Shown: positions 15,893-25,529, counted from the stretch's first letter. The stretch: DNA of 64,000 nucleotides from an uncultured Bacilli bacterium (GCA_934148015.1 CAKPCU010000001.1:62001-126000); one strand, 5' to 3'. The notes: generated from the sequence alone by a model not told the origin. Made by a program: numbers and translations.

Positions 15893-17515
15893 ATGGCTTA
15901 TCAAACATTATATAGAAAATATAGACCAAAATCATTTGAATTAGTATTTGGTCAAAATACAATAACAAAAACTTTAACAAACATAATAAAAAATAATAAG
16001 CTATCACACGCATATTTATTTACTGGTCCTAGAGGAACTGGTAAAACAAGCTGTGCTAAGTTATTTGCAAAAGCAATAAATTGTCTTAATAATAAAGATG
16101 GCGATGCATGTAATAAATGTGCAAATTGTATAACTTATAATGAAAACAGTAACCCTGATATTATTGAAATAGATGCCGCTTCTAATAATGGTGTAGATGA
16201 AATAAGAGAAATTAGAAATAAAGTTAACCTAGTTCCTTCTATATCTAAATATAAAGTATATATAATTGATGAGGTTCATATGCTATCGATAGGAGCATTT
16301 AATGCGTTGTTAAAAACATTAGAAGAACCACCAGAATATATAGTCTTTATATTAGCAACCACTGAACCACAAAAAATTCCAGCTACTATAATTTCAAGAT
16401 GTCAAAGATTTGATTTTAAAAATATATTTCCAGAAGAAATGAAAAAATGTCTAGAAAGAATAGTAAATGAAGAAAAAATAGGAATAGAAGATGATGCATT
16501 AAGTGAAATAATAACAAATTCAAATGGTGGAATGAGAGATGCAATAGGAATGTTAGATCAAGCTTTTGCATTTTGTGATAAAAAAATAACAAAAAATGAT
16601 ATTGAAGACTTGTATGGAACTATATCTAATGATGAAATAATACAATTTTTAAATGATATTAAATCAAATAATTATGAAAACATTCTTTTAAAAACAAATA
16701 AATGGTACGAAAATGGTAAAGATTTTATACTATTAACGCAAAAAATACTAATTTTTTTGCAAAACGGTATAATAAGTAAAAAGACAAAGAAAAAATGTGA
16801 TAATAATTCACAAATATATTATGACAAAAATACAGATTCATATTTATACGAATTAATCGATGATTTTTCTGAAATATTATCGAAACTTCAATTAAATTTT
16901 CAAAAAAAGATAATTTTTGAAATAAATATAATTAAATTAATTGATAAAAATTCTAATAGTAATGTTTCACGTGAAACATCAAAAGAAAATAAAAATATTA
17001 TTAAAGATAATGTTTCACGTGAAACATTACAAGATGAAAATATAAATTTAAAAAATAAAATACATGAATTAAATTCAATTAGAATAAATAATATTATTTT
17101 AAAATCAAAAAGAGAAGAATTATTATACGTGGATGATAAATGGAAAAAATTAAATGAATATTTGTTGAATGAAAACTACAAAAAAATTATAAGCATGTTA
17201 TTAAATGGAAAACCAATTGCTGCTTCAGAAGAAGGAATAATTGTTAGTGTTCAAACTGAACTTTTAGCAAAAAAACTAACCGAAAATTATGATATAGTTA
17301 AAAAAATACTAAATGAATTGTTTTTAAAAAAATATAAGGTGGTTTTTGTTAGTGAAGAATGGTGGCAGAAACAAAGACCAATATTTGTTGAAAAAATGAG
17401 AAATAAAAAAATGAATTATTTAGAAGAAAATGATATAATAAATGAGATAAAAAAAGAAACAGAAAAAAAATCTGTTAATCAATTTGATGAATTGATAGAA
17501 ATGGAGGCAAAATAA
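15893..17515 (+). CDS. dnaX: DNA polymerase III tau/gamma subunit
   Basis: DnaX is the ATPase of the clamp loader. In the 540 aa, Walker A GPRGTGKTS lies near residue 45. A four-Cys zinc module (CLNNKDGDACNKCANC) runs from about 64 to 79. IIDEVHMLS follows, and SRCQRFDF is the arginine-finger/sensor. Domain III ends near residue 350. Between about 357 and 378 the protein reads NVSRET twice, because two perfect parS palindromes are embedded in the gene (16963 and 17011). At 16903-16909 the codons CAA AAA AAG form A-AAA-AAG, the heptamer used for -1 frameshifting in E. coli dnaX; the -1 frame stops after three codons. A Lys-rich domain IV/V follows. Confidence 0.96.
   Translation: MAYQTLYRKYRPKSFELVFGQNTITKTLTNIIKNNKLSHAYLFTGPRGTGKTSCAKLFAKAINCLNNKDGDACNKCANCITYNENSNPDIIEIDAASNNGVDEIREIRNKVNLVPSISKYKVYIIDEVHMLSIGAFNALLKTLEEPPEYIVFILATTEPQKIPATIISRCQRFDFKNIFPEEMKKCLERIVNEEKIGIEDDALSEIITNSNGGMRDAIGMLDQAFAFCDKKITKNDIEDLYGTISNDEIIQFLNDIKSNNYENILLKTNKWYENGKDFILLTQKILIFLQNGIISKKTKKKCDNNSQIYYDKNTDSYLYELIDDFSEILSKLQLNFQKKIIFEINIIKLIDKNSNSNVSRETSKENKNIIKDNVSRETLQDENINLKNKIHELNSIRINNIILKSKREELLYVDDKWKKLNEYLLNENYKKIISMLLNGKPIAASEEGIIVSVQTELLAKKLTENYDIVKKILNELFLKKYKVVFVSEEWWQKQRPIFVEKMRNKKMNYLEENDIINEIKKETEKKSVNQFDELIEMEAK
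16963..16978. promoter_or_regulatory. parS site 3, inside dnaX
   Basis: TGTTTCACGTGAAACA, perfect, encoding part of NVSRET in dnaX. Confidence 0.93.
17011..17026. promoter_or_regulatory. parS site 4, inside dnaX
   Basis: TGTTTCACGTGAAACA, perfect, 48 bp after site 3 and encoding a second NVSRET in the same frame. Confidence 0.93.
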
Positions 17516-17516
17516 T

Positions 17517-17816
17517 ATGAATTATCAATCATTACTAAAACAAGCACAGTCAATGCAAAAGAAGATGATGGAAACAAAATCTAAAATAGATTCTACAATT
17601 TTTGAAGGGAAATCAGAATTAGTTACCGTAAATATTAATGGTAAAAGAGAAGTAATATCAGTTAAAATAAAAGAAGATGCTGACCTAAATAACGATGATA
17701 AAGAAATACTAGAAGATATGGTTATGATTGCTGTTAATGATGCATTACATAAAATAGAAAAGGAAATAGAAACAAAACTTGGAAGTCAAGCTGGCGGATT
17801 GAGTGGACTTTTCTAA
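17517..17816 (+). CDS. ebfC: nucleoid-associated protein, YbaB/EbfC family
   Basis: YbaB/EbfC proteins are small DNA-binding dimers of the dnaX-recR region. The 99-aa sequence has the family layout: an N-terminal helix (LLKQAQSMQKKMMETKSKID), a beta section with VTVNINGKREVISVKI, and a helical C-terminus ending in Gly-rich GSQAGGLSGLF. It starts one base after the dnaX stop, with ATGGAGG inside dnaX serving as ribosome-binding site. recR follows 12 nt later. The dnaX-ebfC-recR order is conserved across bacteria. Confidence 0.94.
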   Translation: MNYQSLLKQAQSMQKKMMETKSKIDSTIFEGKSELVTVNINGKREVISVKIKEDADLNNDDKEILEDMVMIAVNDALHKIEKEIETKLGSQAGGLSGLF

Positions 17817-17828
17817 AATAAGATATAA

Positions 17829-18428
17829 ATGGGATATCCAAAAACATTAGAAAATTTAATAGAATCATTAAAATTGCTACCTGGGGTTGGACAAAAAACA
17901 GCCGAAAGGTATGCTTTTTCTATGATTAAGCTAAATGAAGATAAATTATTAAGTTTAAGTACAGCAATAAAAAATATAAATGATCAAATTACCACATGCC
18001 CTAATTGTGGATGTTTATGTGAAACGAACAAATGTTTGAATTGCTCTGGCGATAACAAAAATATAGACATAATATGTGTTGTGGAAAATCAAAAAAATGT
18101 GTTTATATTTGAAAAATTAGGACTTAATGGTATTAAATATCATGTTTTAGGTGGATTAATATCACCTATGGATGGTATTAATCCAGAAGATATTACAATA
18201 AATAAATTATTAAATAGAATAGAAGAAGAAAAAATAAAAGAAATAATTTTAGCCTTAAGACCAGGAATAGAAGGTACTACTACATCATTATATATAACAA
18301 AATTATTAAAAGAAAAAAATGTTAAAGTAACTCAAATAGCACAAGGCGTTCCAATAGGAACAGATATGGAATATTTGGATAATTTAACATTAGAAATGGC
18401 ATTAGAAAACCGTAGTGAAATAGCATAA
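17829..18428 (+). CDS. recR: recombination mediator RecR
   Basis: RecR works with RecF/RecO in gap repair. The 199 aa show an N-terminal helix-hairpin-helix (LLPGVGQKTAERYAF, about residues 16-30), a four-Cys zinc finger (CPNCGCLCETNKCLNC, about 57-72), and a Toprim domain (IICVVENQKNVFIFEKL). The C-terminus TQIAQGVPIGTDMEYLD is characteristic. The ribosome-binding site is weak (AAGATATAA), so it is likely coupled to ebfC, 12 nt upstream. bofA follows, as in Bacillus. Confidence 0.96.
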   Translation: MGYPKTLENLIESLKLLPGVGQKTAERYAFSMIKLNEDKLLSLSTAIKNINDQITTCPNCGCLCETNKCLNCSGDNKNIDIICVVENQKNVFIFEKLGLNGIKYHVLGGLISPMDGINPEDITINKLLNRIEEEKIKEIILALRPGIEGTTTSLYITKLLKEKNVKVTQIAQGVPIGTDMEYLDNLTLEMALENRSEIA

Positions 18429-18467
18429 AAATATTTTTAAATTCATATTTTCTAATAGAGGTGAAAT

Positions 18468-18656
18468 ATGTTAAAAATATTGTTAAAAATCGTAAGAAAA
18501 TTTATTATAGGAATAATTTTATTATTTGGTTATAATATTTTTCTTTCATCACTAAATTTATTAATACCAATAAACGTAATAACAATTTTAGTAGCAAGTT
18601 TATTTGATGTACCTGGTGTAATTGGATTAGCACTTTTTTTACTTTTTAATTTTTAA
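18468..18656 (+). CDS. bofA: pro-sigma-K processing inhibitor BofA family
   Basis: In B. subtilis BofA holds the SpoIVFB protease inactive in the outer forespore membrane until sigma-K is needed. This 62-aa protein is almost all membrane helix: one helix at about 10-35 and a second through PINVITILVASLFDVPGVIGLALFLLF. The PxNxxTxLVAxxxxxPGVxG pattern is the family signature. The ATG at 18468 follows AGAGGTGAAAT. Its position right after recR equals that in Bacillus (recR, yaaL, bofA). This points to a retained sporulation pathway; the sigma-K and SpoIVF genes are not in the window. Confidence 0.88.
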   Translation: MLKILLKIVRKFIIGIILLFGYNIFLSSLNLLIPINVITILVASLFDVPGVIGLALFLLFNF

Positions 18657-18669
18657 ATGGAGTTAAAAC

Positions 18670-19590
18670 ATGGAAGAAATAATAAAGAATCAACCAATAT
18701 TAAATAAATTGCTTAATAATATTAAAAATGGTGGAAAAATAACACAGTCATACTTATTATCTGGAAATGATAAAAAAAAATTAGAAGATGTATCCATTTT
18801 ACTTTCAAAGGTTTTACTTTGTGAAAATAAATATGAATCAAATTGTACTAAATGTAATGTTTGTAGACAAATAGATAGTGAAAATTACAATGAATTAATT
18901 AAAATAAAACCAGTAAATGATACAATAAAAAAAGAAGAAATTATTAAGCTAAAAGAGAGATTTAAAACAGAATCATTAGAAGGAAAATATCAAATTTATA
19001 TAATATATGATGTAGATTTATTAAATCAATCTGCAGCTAATTCTTTGCTTAAATTTTTAGAAGAACCTGATAGTAATAATATAGCAATATTTACGACTAC
19101 CAATTTAAATTCTGTTATAGGTACTATTATATCAAGGTGTCAGATTATAAAATTAAATGCTGATTCCTCAACTTTAAATGAAGAATTGGTTAAAGATATG
19201 AGTATGCTAGACGATGATAATATTAAATTAGTAATAGAATACTTTTTTGATTTAGAAAATAATAGTTGCAAGGCTTTAACAAATCTAAAAGAAAAATTCT
19301 TAAGCGTATTTAATACAAAGGAATTGGTAAAATCAGCATTATATGTACTTGTACTCTTATATAAAGATATGTTAAATTATAAGATATTTAATAAGTTATA
19401 TTATTTTAAAAATGAAACAGGAATTATTAATATTTCAAATAAAAATAGTAAAGAAAGTATAATAAAAAAGATGTCATTAGTTTTAGAAAATTTAGAAAAA
19501 TTAAAGTATAATGTTAATATGACATTATTTATGACAAATTTAGTAATAGAAATAGGAGATAGTGATAATGGTAAAGGTAGTAGGAATTAG
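18670..19590 (+). CDS. holB: DNA polymerase III delta' subunit
   Basis: Delta' is the stator of the clamp loader. The 306-aa protein has an AAA+-like fold without a working P-loop (LSGNDKKKLE at the Walker A place, as usual for delta'). It has a Cys4 module (CENKYESNCTKCNVC, about 57-71), NSLLKFLEEPD and the SRC motif (SRCQIIKL). The ATG at 18670 follows GGAGTTAAAAC. ricT begins inside its last codons. In B. subtilis holB sits in the same neighbourhood (tmk, yaaQ, holB, yaaT). Confidence 0.93.
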   Translation: MEEIIKNQPILNKLLNNIKNGGKITQSYLLSGNDKKKLEDVSILLSKVLLCENKYESNCTKCNVCRQIDSENYNELIKIKPVNDTIKKEEIIKLKERFKTESLEGKYQIYIIYDVDLLNQSAANSLLKFLEEPDSNNIAIFTTTNLNSVIGTIISRCQIIKLNADSSTLNEELVKDMSMLDDDNIKLVIEYFFDLENNSCKALTNLKEKFLSVFNTKELVKSALYVLVLLYKDMLNYKIFNKLYYFKNETGIINISNKNSKESIIKKMSLVLENLEKLKYNVNMTLFMTNLVIEIGDSDNGKGSRN

Positions 19591-20368
19591 TTTTTTACCA
19601 GGTGGAAGAATTTATTATTTTTCACCAGGAAAAAACAAAATAAAAAAAGAAGAACATGCTATTGTTGAAACAGAAAGAGGTCTTCAAATTGGTCAAGCTC
19701 AAACTGATATAATAGATATAGAAGAAGATAAAGTATTTATGCCTCTTAAAGATGTTATTAGAGTAGCTACAAAAAAAGATATAGAAATAAATAATAAAAA
19801 CCTTATCGATGCAAATAAAGCATTAGAGTTTGCTAAAAAGTTAGTTGAAAAAGAAAATATAGATATGAAGCTATTTGAAGCTACGTATACCTTTGATAGA
19901 AAAAAATTAATTTTTAAATTTATTGCAGATGAAAGAGTTGATTTTAGAGAATTAGCAAAGCTTTTAGCCTCCAAATATAAAACTAGAATAGAATTAAGGC
20001 AAATAGGCGTTAGAGATAAAGCAAAGGAAATAGGTGGGTTAGGTCCTTGTGGAAGACCACTATGTTGTAGTGAATTTTTAACAAATTTTAATAGTGTTTC
20101 TATAAATATGGCTAAAAATCAAGGAATAGCTCTTAATCCTACAAAAATTAATGGAGCTTGTGGTAGGTTACTTTGTTGTCTTGGATATGAGGATTCTACA
20201 TATACAGAGTATAAAAAAGAACTTCCAAAAATAGGACAATTTATTGAAAAAAACGGATATGAGGGAAGAGTAACAGAATTAGATGTACTAAATAAATCAT
20301 ATAAAATAAAAAATGATGAAGGAAATGAACATATAATAGTGGTAGAGGATAATGGAAGTAGTAAATGA
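19568..20368 (+). CDS. ricT: regulatory iron-sulfur complex subunit RicT (YaaT/PSP1)
   Basis: RicT, with RicA and RicF, supports RNase Y-dependent mRNA maturation, and in B. subtilis also phosphorelay, biofilm and competence. The 266 aa contain the PSP1 domain with two Cys pairs in GPCGRPLCCSEF (about 156-167) and NGACGRLLCCLGYE (about 195-208), which hold the cluster. The start is ATG 19568, nine nt after AGGAG; a GTG two codons earlier sits too close. It overlaps holB by 23 nt and the next gene by 17 nt. RicA and RicF are not in the window. Confidence 0.94.
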   Translation: MVKVVGISFLPGGRIYYFSPGKNKIKKEEHAIVETERGLQIGQAQTDIIDIEEDKVFMPLKDVIRVATKKDIEINNKNLIDANKALEFAKKLVEKENIDMKLFEATYTFDRKKLIFKFIADERVDFRELAKLLASKYKTRIELRQIGVRDKAKEIGGLGPCGRPLCCSEFLTNFNSVSINMAKNQGIALNPTKINGACGRLLCCLGYEDSTYTEYKKELPKIGQFIEKNGYEGRVTELDVLNKSYKIKNDEGNEHIIVVEDNGSSK

Positions 20369-21077
20369 TTTATTAAACTATGATAATATTAAAATAGTTC
20401 AAAATTCAGATTGGTTTAGTTTTTCTTTAGATTCAGTATTATTAGCTAATTTTGTACATGTTAATAATAAAATGAGGATAATGGATTTTTGCTGTGGCAA
20501 TGCACCAATTCCGCTTATTTTAAGTACTAAGACAAATTCAAAAATTACTGGTGTAGAAATTCAAAAAGAGGTATTTTCTCTAGCTATTAAAAGTGTTAGA
20601 CTTAATAACAAAGAAAAACAAATAGAAATAATAAATGAGGATGTTAAAAATCTACATAATATATATGAAACAGATTCATTTGATCTAATTACCTGCAATC
20701 CACCATATTTTAAATATAAGAATAGTAGTAATATAAATAATAACAATACTAAAGCTTTAGCAAGACATGAATTGTCACTTGCTTTAGAAGATGTATTTAA
20801 AACTGCAAAAAAAATATTGAAAAATAATGGTAAATTGGTCATAGTGCATAGAACTGAAAGATTAATAGATATTATATGTTTGATGAGAAAATATAATTTA
20901 GAACCTAAAAGAATAAGATTTATACAACCATTTTCTAATTCAAATTCCAATTTAGTTTTAATAGAAGCATCTAAAAATGGTAATGCAGGACTAAAAATAG
21001 AAAGTAATTTAATAGTACATGATGAAAATAATAATTACACAGAAGAAGTACTAGAAATGTTTAATAATAAGAAATAG
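20352..21077 (+). CDS. tRNA1(Val) A37 N6-methyltransferase-like (YabB/TrmN6)
   Basis: This class I SAM methyltransferase of 241 aa has DFCCGNAPIPLIL as the SAM-binding motif I (about 45-57) and TCNPPYFKY as motif IV, typical of adenine N6-methylation. The opening SDWFSFSLDSVLLANFV is shared by the TrmN6/YabB group. It follows ricT, as yabB does in Bacillus, though yabA, yazA and rsmI are not present. The exact tRNA target is inferred from the family. The ATG at 20352 has GAGG only three nt away, so initiation may rely on coupling with ricT. Confidence 0.82.
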   Translation: MEVVNDLLNYDNIKIVQNSDWFSFSLDSVLLANFVHVNNKMRIMDFCCGNAPIPLILSTKTNSKITGVEIQKEVFSLAIKSVRLNNKEKQIEIINEDVKNLHNIYETDSFDLITCNPPYFKYKNSSNINNNNTKALARHELSLALEDVFKTAKKILKNNGKLVIVHRTERLIDIICLMRKYNLEPKRIRFIQPFSNSNSNLVLIEASKNGNAGLKIESNLIVHDENNNYTEEVLEMFNNKK

Positions 21078-21088
21078 TGGAGGAGTAT

Positions 21089-21664
21089 ATGAAGATAAAA
21101 TTAGTGGTTGGACTAGGTAATCCAGGAAAACAATATGAAAATACAAGACATAACATGGGATTTAAAACTCTTGATATAATTGCACAAAAATTAGAAGTGT
21201 ATAAATGGAAAGAAAGAGATGGGGCTTTATATTTTGATTGTTTTTATGATATGTGTAGAGTTATCTTTTTAAAGCCTCAAGAATTTATTAATTTATCAGG
21301 TGATTCAGTTAAAAGATTTGTTGATTTTTTTGATATAAAAATAGATGATATAGTAGTTATTAGTGATGATTTAGATTTGCCTATAGGAAGTATAAAATTA
21401 AAGGAAAAGGGTTCATCTGGTGGGCATAATGGTTTAAAAAACATAGAAGCAAGATTAGGGACAAACGAATATAAGAGAATAAAAATAGGTATATCAAATG
21501 ATAAAGATATGGATACTAAAGACTATGTTTTAGGAAAACTATCTCAAAAAGAAAAGAAAGATTTAGAACCAGTTCTAGAAAAAGCAGCTAATGCAGCTTT
21601 AGAATCTATTTCACATCCATTTCAAGAATTAATGAGCAAATATAATACCAAAATAAAAAATTAG
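21089..21664 (+). CDS. pth: peptidyl-tRNA hydrolase
   Basis: Pth recycles peptidyl-tRNA dropped from ribosomes. The 191 aa begin IKLVVGLGNPGKQYENTRHNMG, which contains the catalytic His and substrate Asn. DDLDLPIG, GSSGGHNGLKNIE and YKRIKIGI follow. The start is ATG 21089 behind GTGGAGGAG; the upstream GTG is part of the ribosome-binding site. mfd follows at once, the usual pth-mfd pair. Confidence 0.96.
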   Translation: MKIKLVVGLGNPGKQYENTRHNMGFKTLDIIAQKLEVYKWKERDGALYFDCFYDMCRVIFLKPQEFINLSGDSVKRFVDFFDIKIDDIVVISDDLDLPIGSIKLKEKGSSGGHNGLKNIEARLGTNEYKRIKIGISNDKDMDTKDYVLGKLSQKEKKDLEPVLEKAANAALESISHPFQELMSKYNTKIKN

Positions 21665-21676
21665 AAATAGGTGATT

Positions 21677-24600
21677 ATGTTGTTTAATGATATTTTTAAA
21701 CATAAAATATTAAATACAAATGATAATGTTACTGTATTGGGATTAAATAAAGAAATTCAAGCAAGTTATGTTTGGAATCTTTTTTGTGTTGCAAATAAAA
21801 ATATACTTATAGTTACAAATACTTTATACGAAGCTAATTTCTTGTACAAAAAGCTTGGATTATATGATGAAGAAAAAGTATTTTTATTTCCAATGGATGA
21901 TTTTTTAGTTAGTGAAGCAATCGCTATTTCACCTGATTTAATGCTTAAAAGAATAGAAGTTTTAAATGAATTATCAAGTAATGAAACACCTAGAATAGTT
22001 ATCACAAATCTTATGGGATATTTAAGATTTTTACCTGATAAAAATTTATGGAAGACACTAAACATAGATTTAGAAAAAAATAAGGTAATAAATAGAGATG
22101 AACTAATAAAAAAATTAAATATTATAGGATACAAAAAAGATAGTATTGTAACTAAAACTGGTGAATACGCAAATAGAGGCTACATATTAGATATATTTCC
22201 ATATGGTTTAGATAATCCTGTTAGAATAGAGTTTTTTGATAACCAAATAGATAGCATACGTGAATTTAATCCATCTACGCAGTTATCACTAGAATCCATA
22301 GACCATGTTAAAATACTTCCATTTACTGAGTTTATAAATGAAAAACAAATAGAAGATATTCCAAATAGACAAAGTCTTTTGCCTAGAGTTGTTAATAAAA
22401 TAAGTTCAATTAATAATTATTTAAATGATAACTTTACTATATATTTAGATTTAGATGATATAAAAATGTCTTATAAAAATATAGTAAATGAAGTAGTAGA
22501 ATTTAAAGAAACTGATTCATTTAAAATTGATAAATATATGCATGATTTAAATAGTTTAGTTTCAAGTAAATATATAAATATTTTAAAACTAGATAACTAT
22601 GATAAAAAGTATGATAACTTAGAAATATATAATTCTAGAACAATAGAAAATTTTAATGGTAATTACGAGAGAATTAATAGTTTTTTAATGAAAATGATTA
22701 AAGAAAAGAAAAAAGTAATAGTTTGTTTAACTGATAAACATATAATTTCTGATTTTATAAGTAGGACTCCTATTAAAACAGTAATTACATCATTAAATGA
22801 TATAAAAGATGATACTATAAATATTGTAAGTGATAACATACCAAATGGTTTTATATTAAATGATATAGTTTGTCTTACTAGAAATGAATTATATAAATCA
22901 AATTATGTAATTAATTATAGAAGTAAATTTAGATATGGTGCAAAAATAAGAGATATTAATAAACTTAAAGTAGGTGATTATGTAGTTCATGCAAGTCATG
23001 GTATAGGTAGATATCTTGGAATTGTTACTTTAACTGTAAAAGGACTTAAAAAAGACTTTCTTCATCTTGAGTATAAAGATGGTGATAAACTATATATTCC
23101 TGCTTCTAAAATAGAATATATTAGTAAATATTCATCTAATGAAGGCGCTAAACCAAGACTTAATAAATTAGGTGGAACTGATTGGGCAAAGCAAAAGGCA
23201 AGAGTAAAAGGTAAGGTTAAAGATATAGCGGCTGAACTTCTTAGTACTTCTGCTAAAAGAAAATTAGTTAAGGGATTTGCTTTTTTTGCTGATGATGAAG
23301 AACAAATAATGTTTGAAAATAAATTTCCATATGATGAAACAAAAGATCAATTAAAAGCTATTGGTGAAATAAAAGAAGATATGGAGCAGCCACATCCTAT
23401 GGATAGGTTGTTATGTGGTGATGTAGGTTATGGTAAAACAGAAGTTGCATTTAGAGCTATTTTTAAAGCTATAAAATCAGGTAAACAGGTAGCATTTTTA
23501 TGTCCAACTACAATATTATCAAAACAACATTATGATAACGCTGTGGAGAGATTTGAGGGGTTTGGTGTTAATATAAGAATGCTAAATAGATTCGTAAGTC
23601 TAAAACAAAAAGAAATAATTTTAGAAGAATTAAAGTCTGGTAAAATAGACTTAATAATTGGTACACATAGATTATTAAGTAAGGATATAGTTTATAAAGA
23701 TTTAGGATTATTAGTAGTTGATGAAGAACAAAGATTTGGTGTTACTCATAAAGAAAAAATAAAAGAGTATAAAGAAAATATAGATGTTTTAACTCTTTCG
23801 GCAACACCTATACCTAGAACTCTTCAAATGTCTCTTACTGGTGTTAGAGGCCTTTCTTTAATAGAAACACCACCAGCTTTTAGATATCCTATACAAACTT
23901 ATGTATTAAAAGAAAATGATCAAATAATAAAAGATGCAATATATAAAGAACTTGCACGAGATGGACAAGTGTTTTTACTATACAACAAGGTTTCTGATAT
24001 AGAAAATCAGGTTATTAGAATAAAAAAACTTGTACCAGAAGCTAAAATAACTTATATACATGGAAGAATGAATAAAGAACAAATAGAAAAAACAATGGAA
24101 AGCTTTGTTAATAGAGAATATAATCTTCTTATTTGTACTACAATAATAGAAACTGGAATAGATATAGAAAATGCCAATACTTTAATAGTTTTAGATGCAG
24201 ATCATTTTGGACTTAGTCAGTTATACCAAATAAGGGGAAGAATAGGAAGAGGAAAATTAATTGCGTATGCTTATTTAATGTATAAAAGTAATAAAGAGTT
24301 AAATGATATAGCAGTTAAAAGATTAGATGCTATAAAAGAATTTACAGAGCTTGGTAGTGGTTATGCATTAGCAGTACGTGATTTAGCAATAAGAGGTGCT
24401 GGGGATATATTAGGTTCAGAGCAATCTGGATTTATAGATACAATTGGTTATGATATGTATTTAAAAATATTAAATGAAGAAGTAGAAAGATTAAAAAATA
24501 ATGGTACTTATGAAGAGTATGAAAAAGAAGAAGAAAAAGAAATAGACGAAAAACCATTTATAGAAGTTGCAACTCATATTAGTGATAAATATGCTGATAG

Positions 24601-24988
24601 TGAAGATTTAAAAATAGAAATTCATAAAAAAATAAATACAATAAGTAATTACGATTCATTTATTAAGATAAAAGATGAGTTAACTGATAGATTTGGAGTA
24701 TTAGATGAAGAGATAGTTATATATATGTTAGAAGAATTATTTCAAAGTAATGCTAAGAAAAAAGGAATATTTAAAGTAGATCAAACAAATAAAGAAATAA
24801 CTGTTTACTTTACAAGTGAAGTATCTAAAAGACAAGATGGTTCTAATTTATTAGTATCGTTATTTAAAATAAATCCTAATTTTTCTGTTAAATATATTAA
24901 CAGTATTTTAAGAATATCACTTGATATTACAGATATTGATAAACACTTTTTATATTATTTAGTTAAAATGCTTGATGTAATTGAATAA
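21677..24988 (+). CDS. mfd: transcription-repair coupling factor Mfd
   Basis: Mfd removes RNA polymerase stalled at lesions and recruits UvrA. The 1103-aa protein has an N-terminal UvrB-like part, the RNA polymerase-interaction domain (KVGDYVVHASHGIGRYLG, about 435-452), and SF2 helicase motifs: GDVGYGKTEVAFRA (near 578), DEEQRFG, SATPIPRTL, and QIRGRIGR. A C-terminal TRCF domain closes it. The start is ATG 21677; the preceding GTG is inside the AGGTGATT ribosome-binding site. It is followed by spoVT, as in Bacillus. Confidence 0.97.
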   Translation: MLFNDIFKHKILNTNDNVTVLGLNKEIQASYVWNLFCVANKNILIVTNTLYEANFLYKKLGLYDEEKVFLFPMDDFLVSEAIAISPDLMLKRIEVLNELSSNETPRIVITNLMGYLRFLPDKNLWKTLNIDLEKNKVINRDELIKKLNIIGYKKDSIVTKTGEYANRGYILDIFPYGLDNPVRIEFFDNQIDSIREFNPSTQLSLESIDHVKILPFTEFINEKQIEDIPNRQSLLPRVVNKISSINNYLNDNFTIYLDLDDIKMSYKNIVNEVVEFKETDSFKIDKYMHDLNSLVSSKYINILKLDNYDKKYDNLEIYNSRTIENFNGNYERINSFLMKMIKEKKKVIVCLTDKHIISDFISRTPIKTVITSLNDIKDDTINIVSDNIPNGFILNDIVCLTRNELYKSNYVINYRSKFRYGAKIRDINKLKVGDYVVHASHGIGRYLGIVTLTVKGLKKDFLHLEYKDGDKLYIPASKIEYISKYSSNEGAKPRLNKLGGTDWAKQKARVKGKVKDIAAELLSTSAKRKLVKGFAFFADDEEQIMFENKFPYDETKDQLKAIGEIKEDMEQPHPMDRLLCGDVGYGKTEVAFRAIFKAIKSGKQVAFLCPTTILSKQHYDNAVERFEGFGVNIRMLNRFVSLKQKEIILEELKSGKIDLIIGTHRLLSKDIVYKDLGLLVVDEEQRFGVTHKEKIKEYKENIDVLTLSATPIPRTLQMSLTGVRGLSLIETPPAFRYPIQTYVLKENDQIIKDAIYKELARDGQVFLLYNKVSDIENQVIRIKKLVPEAKITYIHGRMNKEQIEKTMESFVNREYNLLICTTIIETGIDIENANTLIVLDADHFGLSQLYQIRGRIGRGKLIAYAYLMYKSNKELNDIAVKRLDAIKEFTELGSGYALAVRDLAIRGAGDILGSEQSGFIDTIGYDMYLKILNEEVERLKNNGTYEEYEKEEEKEIDEKPFIEVATHISDKYADSEDLKIEIHKKINTISNYDSFIKIKDELTDRFGVLDEEIVIYMLEELFQSNAKKKGIFKVDQTNKEITVYFTSEVSKRQDGSNLLVSLFKINPNFSVKYINSILRISLDITDIDKHFLYYLVKMLDVIE

Positions 24989-25031
24989 ATTGTTAATTTT
25001 TATACATTCTAAAAAAGAAGGGAAGAAATGT

Positions 25032-25529
25032 ATGAAAACAACAGGAATAACAAGAAGAATGGATGAATTAGGTAGAGTAGTTATACCTAAAGAAATTAGA
25101 AAAAATATGCATATAAAACCAGGAGAATTACTAGAAATATCACTTAATTCACCTAGTGAAATAACTCTTAGAAAGTATTCTTTTATAAATAAAGATTATG
25201 GTTTAATAAATGATTTAATACTAAGTATATCAAATATTATTAATTGTGATATTATTTTAATAAATACAAGTGAAGTAGTATTTTCTACCAATGATAAATA
25301 TAAGGGTGAAGTAATAATAGATGATATTAATGATAAGGTTGATAGTATGTATTTAAAGATAAATAAAAGTGCATCTATTAAACAACCCTTTGAAGTATAT
25401 AAAATAATGCCTAACGGCGATTTAGAAGGATACGTAATATTTGATTTTAAATATAGCATTACTGAAAAAGATAAAGTATTAGTGGATTTCTTAGTGTTAT
25501 TTTTAAATAGTTATTTTGAAAGTAATTAA
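25032..25529 (+). CDS. spoVT: stage V sporulation regulator SpoVT
   Basis: SpoVT modulates sigma-G-dependent genes in the forespore. The 165-aa protein starts MKTTGITRRMDELGRVVIP, a swapped-hairpin AbrB DNA-binding domain (about 1-50), then a GAF-like C-terminal half, unlike plain AbrB, which is about 95 aa. The start is ATG 25032, with AAGAAGGGAAGAAATGT in front; the frame also extends 17 codons upstream but overlaps mfd without a ribosome-binding site. It follows mfd exactly as in Bacillus. AbrB versus SpoVT is decided here by length and position. Confidence 0.88.
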   Translation: MKTTGITRRMDELGRVVIPKEIRKNMHIKPGELLEISLNSPSEITLRKYSFINKDYGLINDLILSISNIINCDIILINTSEVVFSTNDKYKGEVIIDDINDKVDSMYLKINKSASIKQPFEVYKIMPNGDLEGYVIFDFKYSITEKDKVLVDFLVLFLNSYFESN

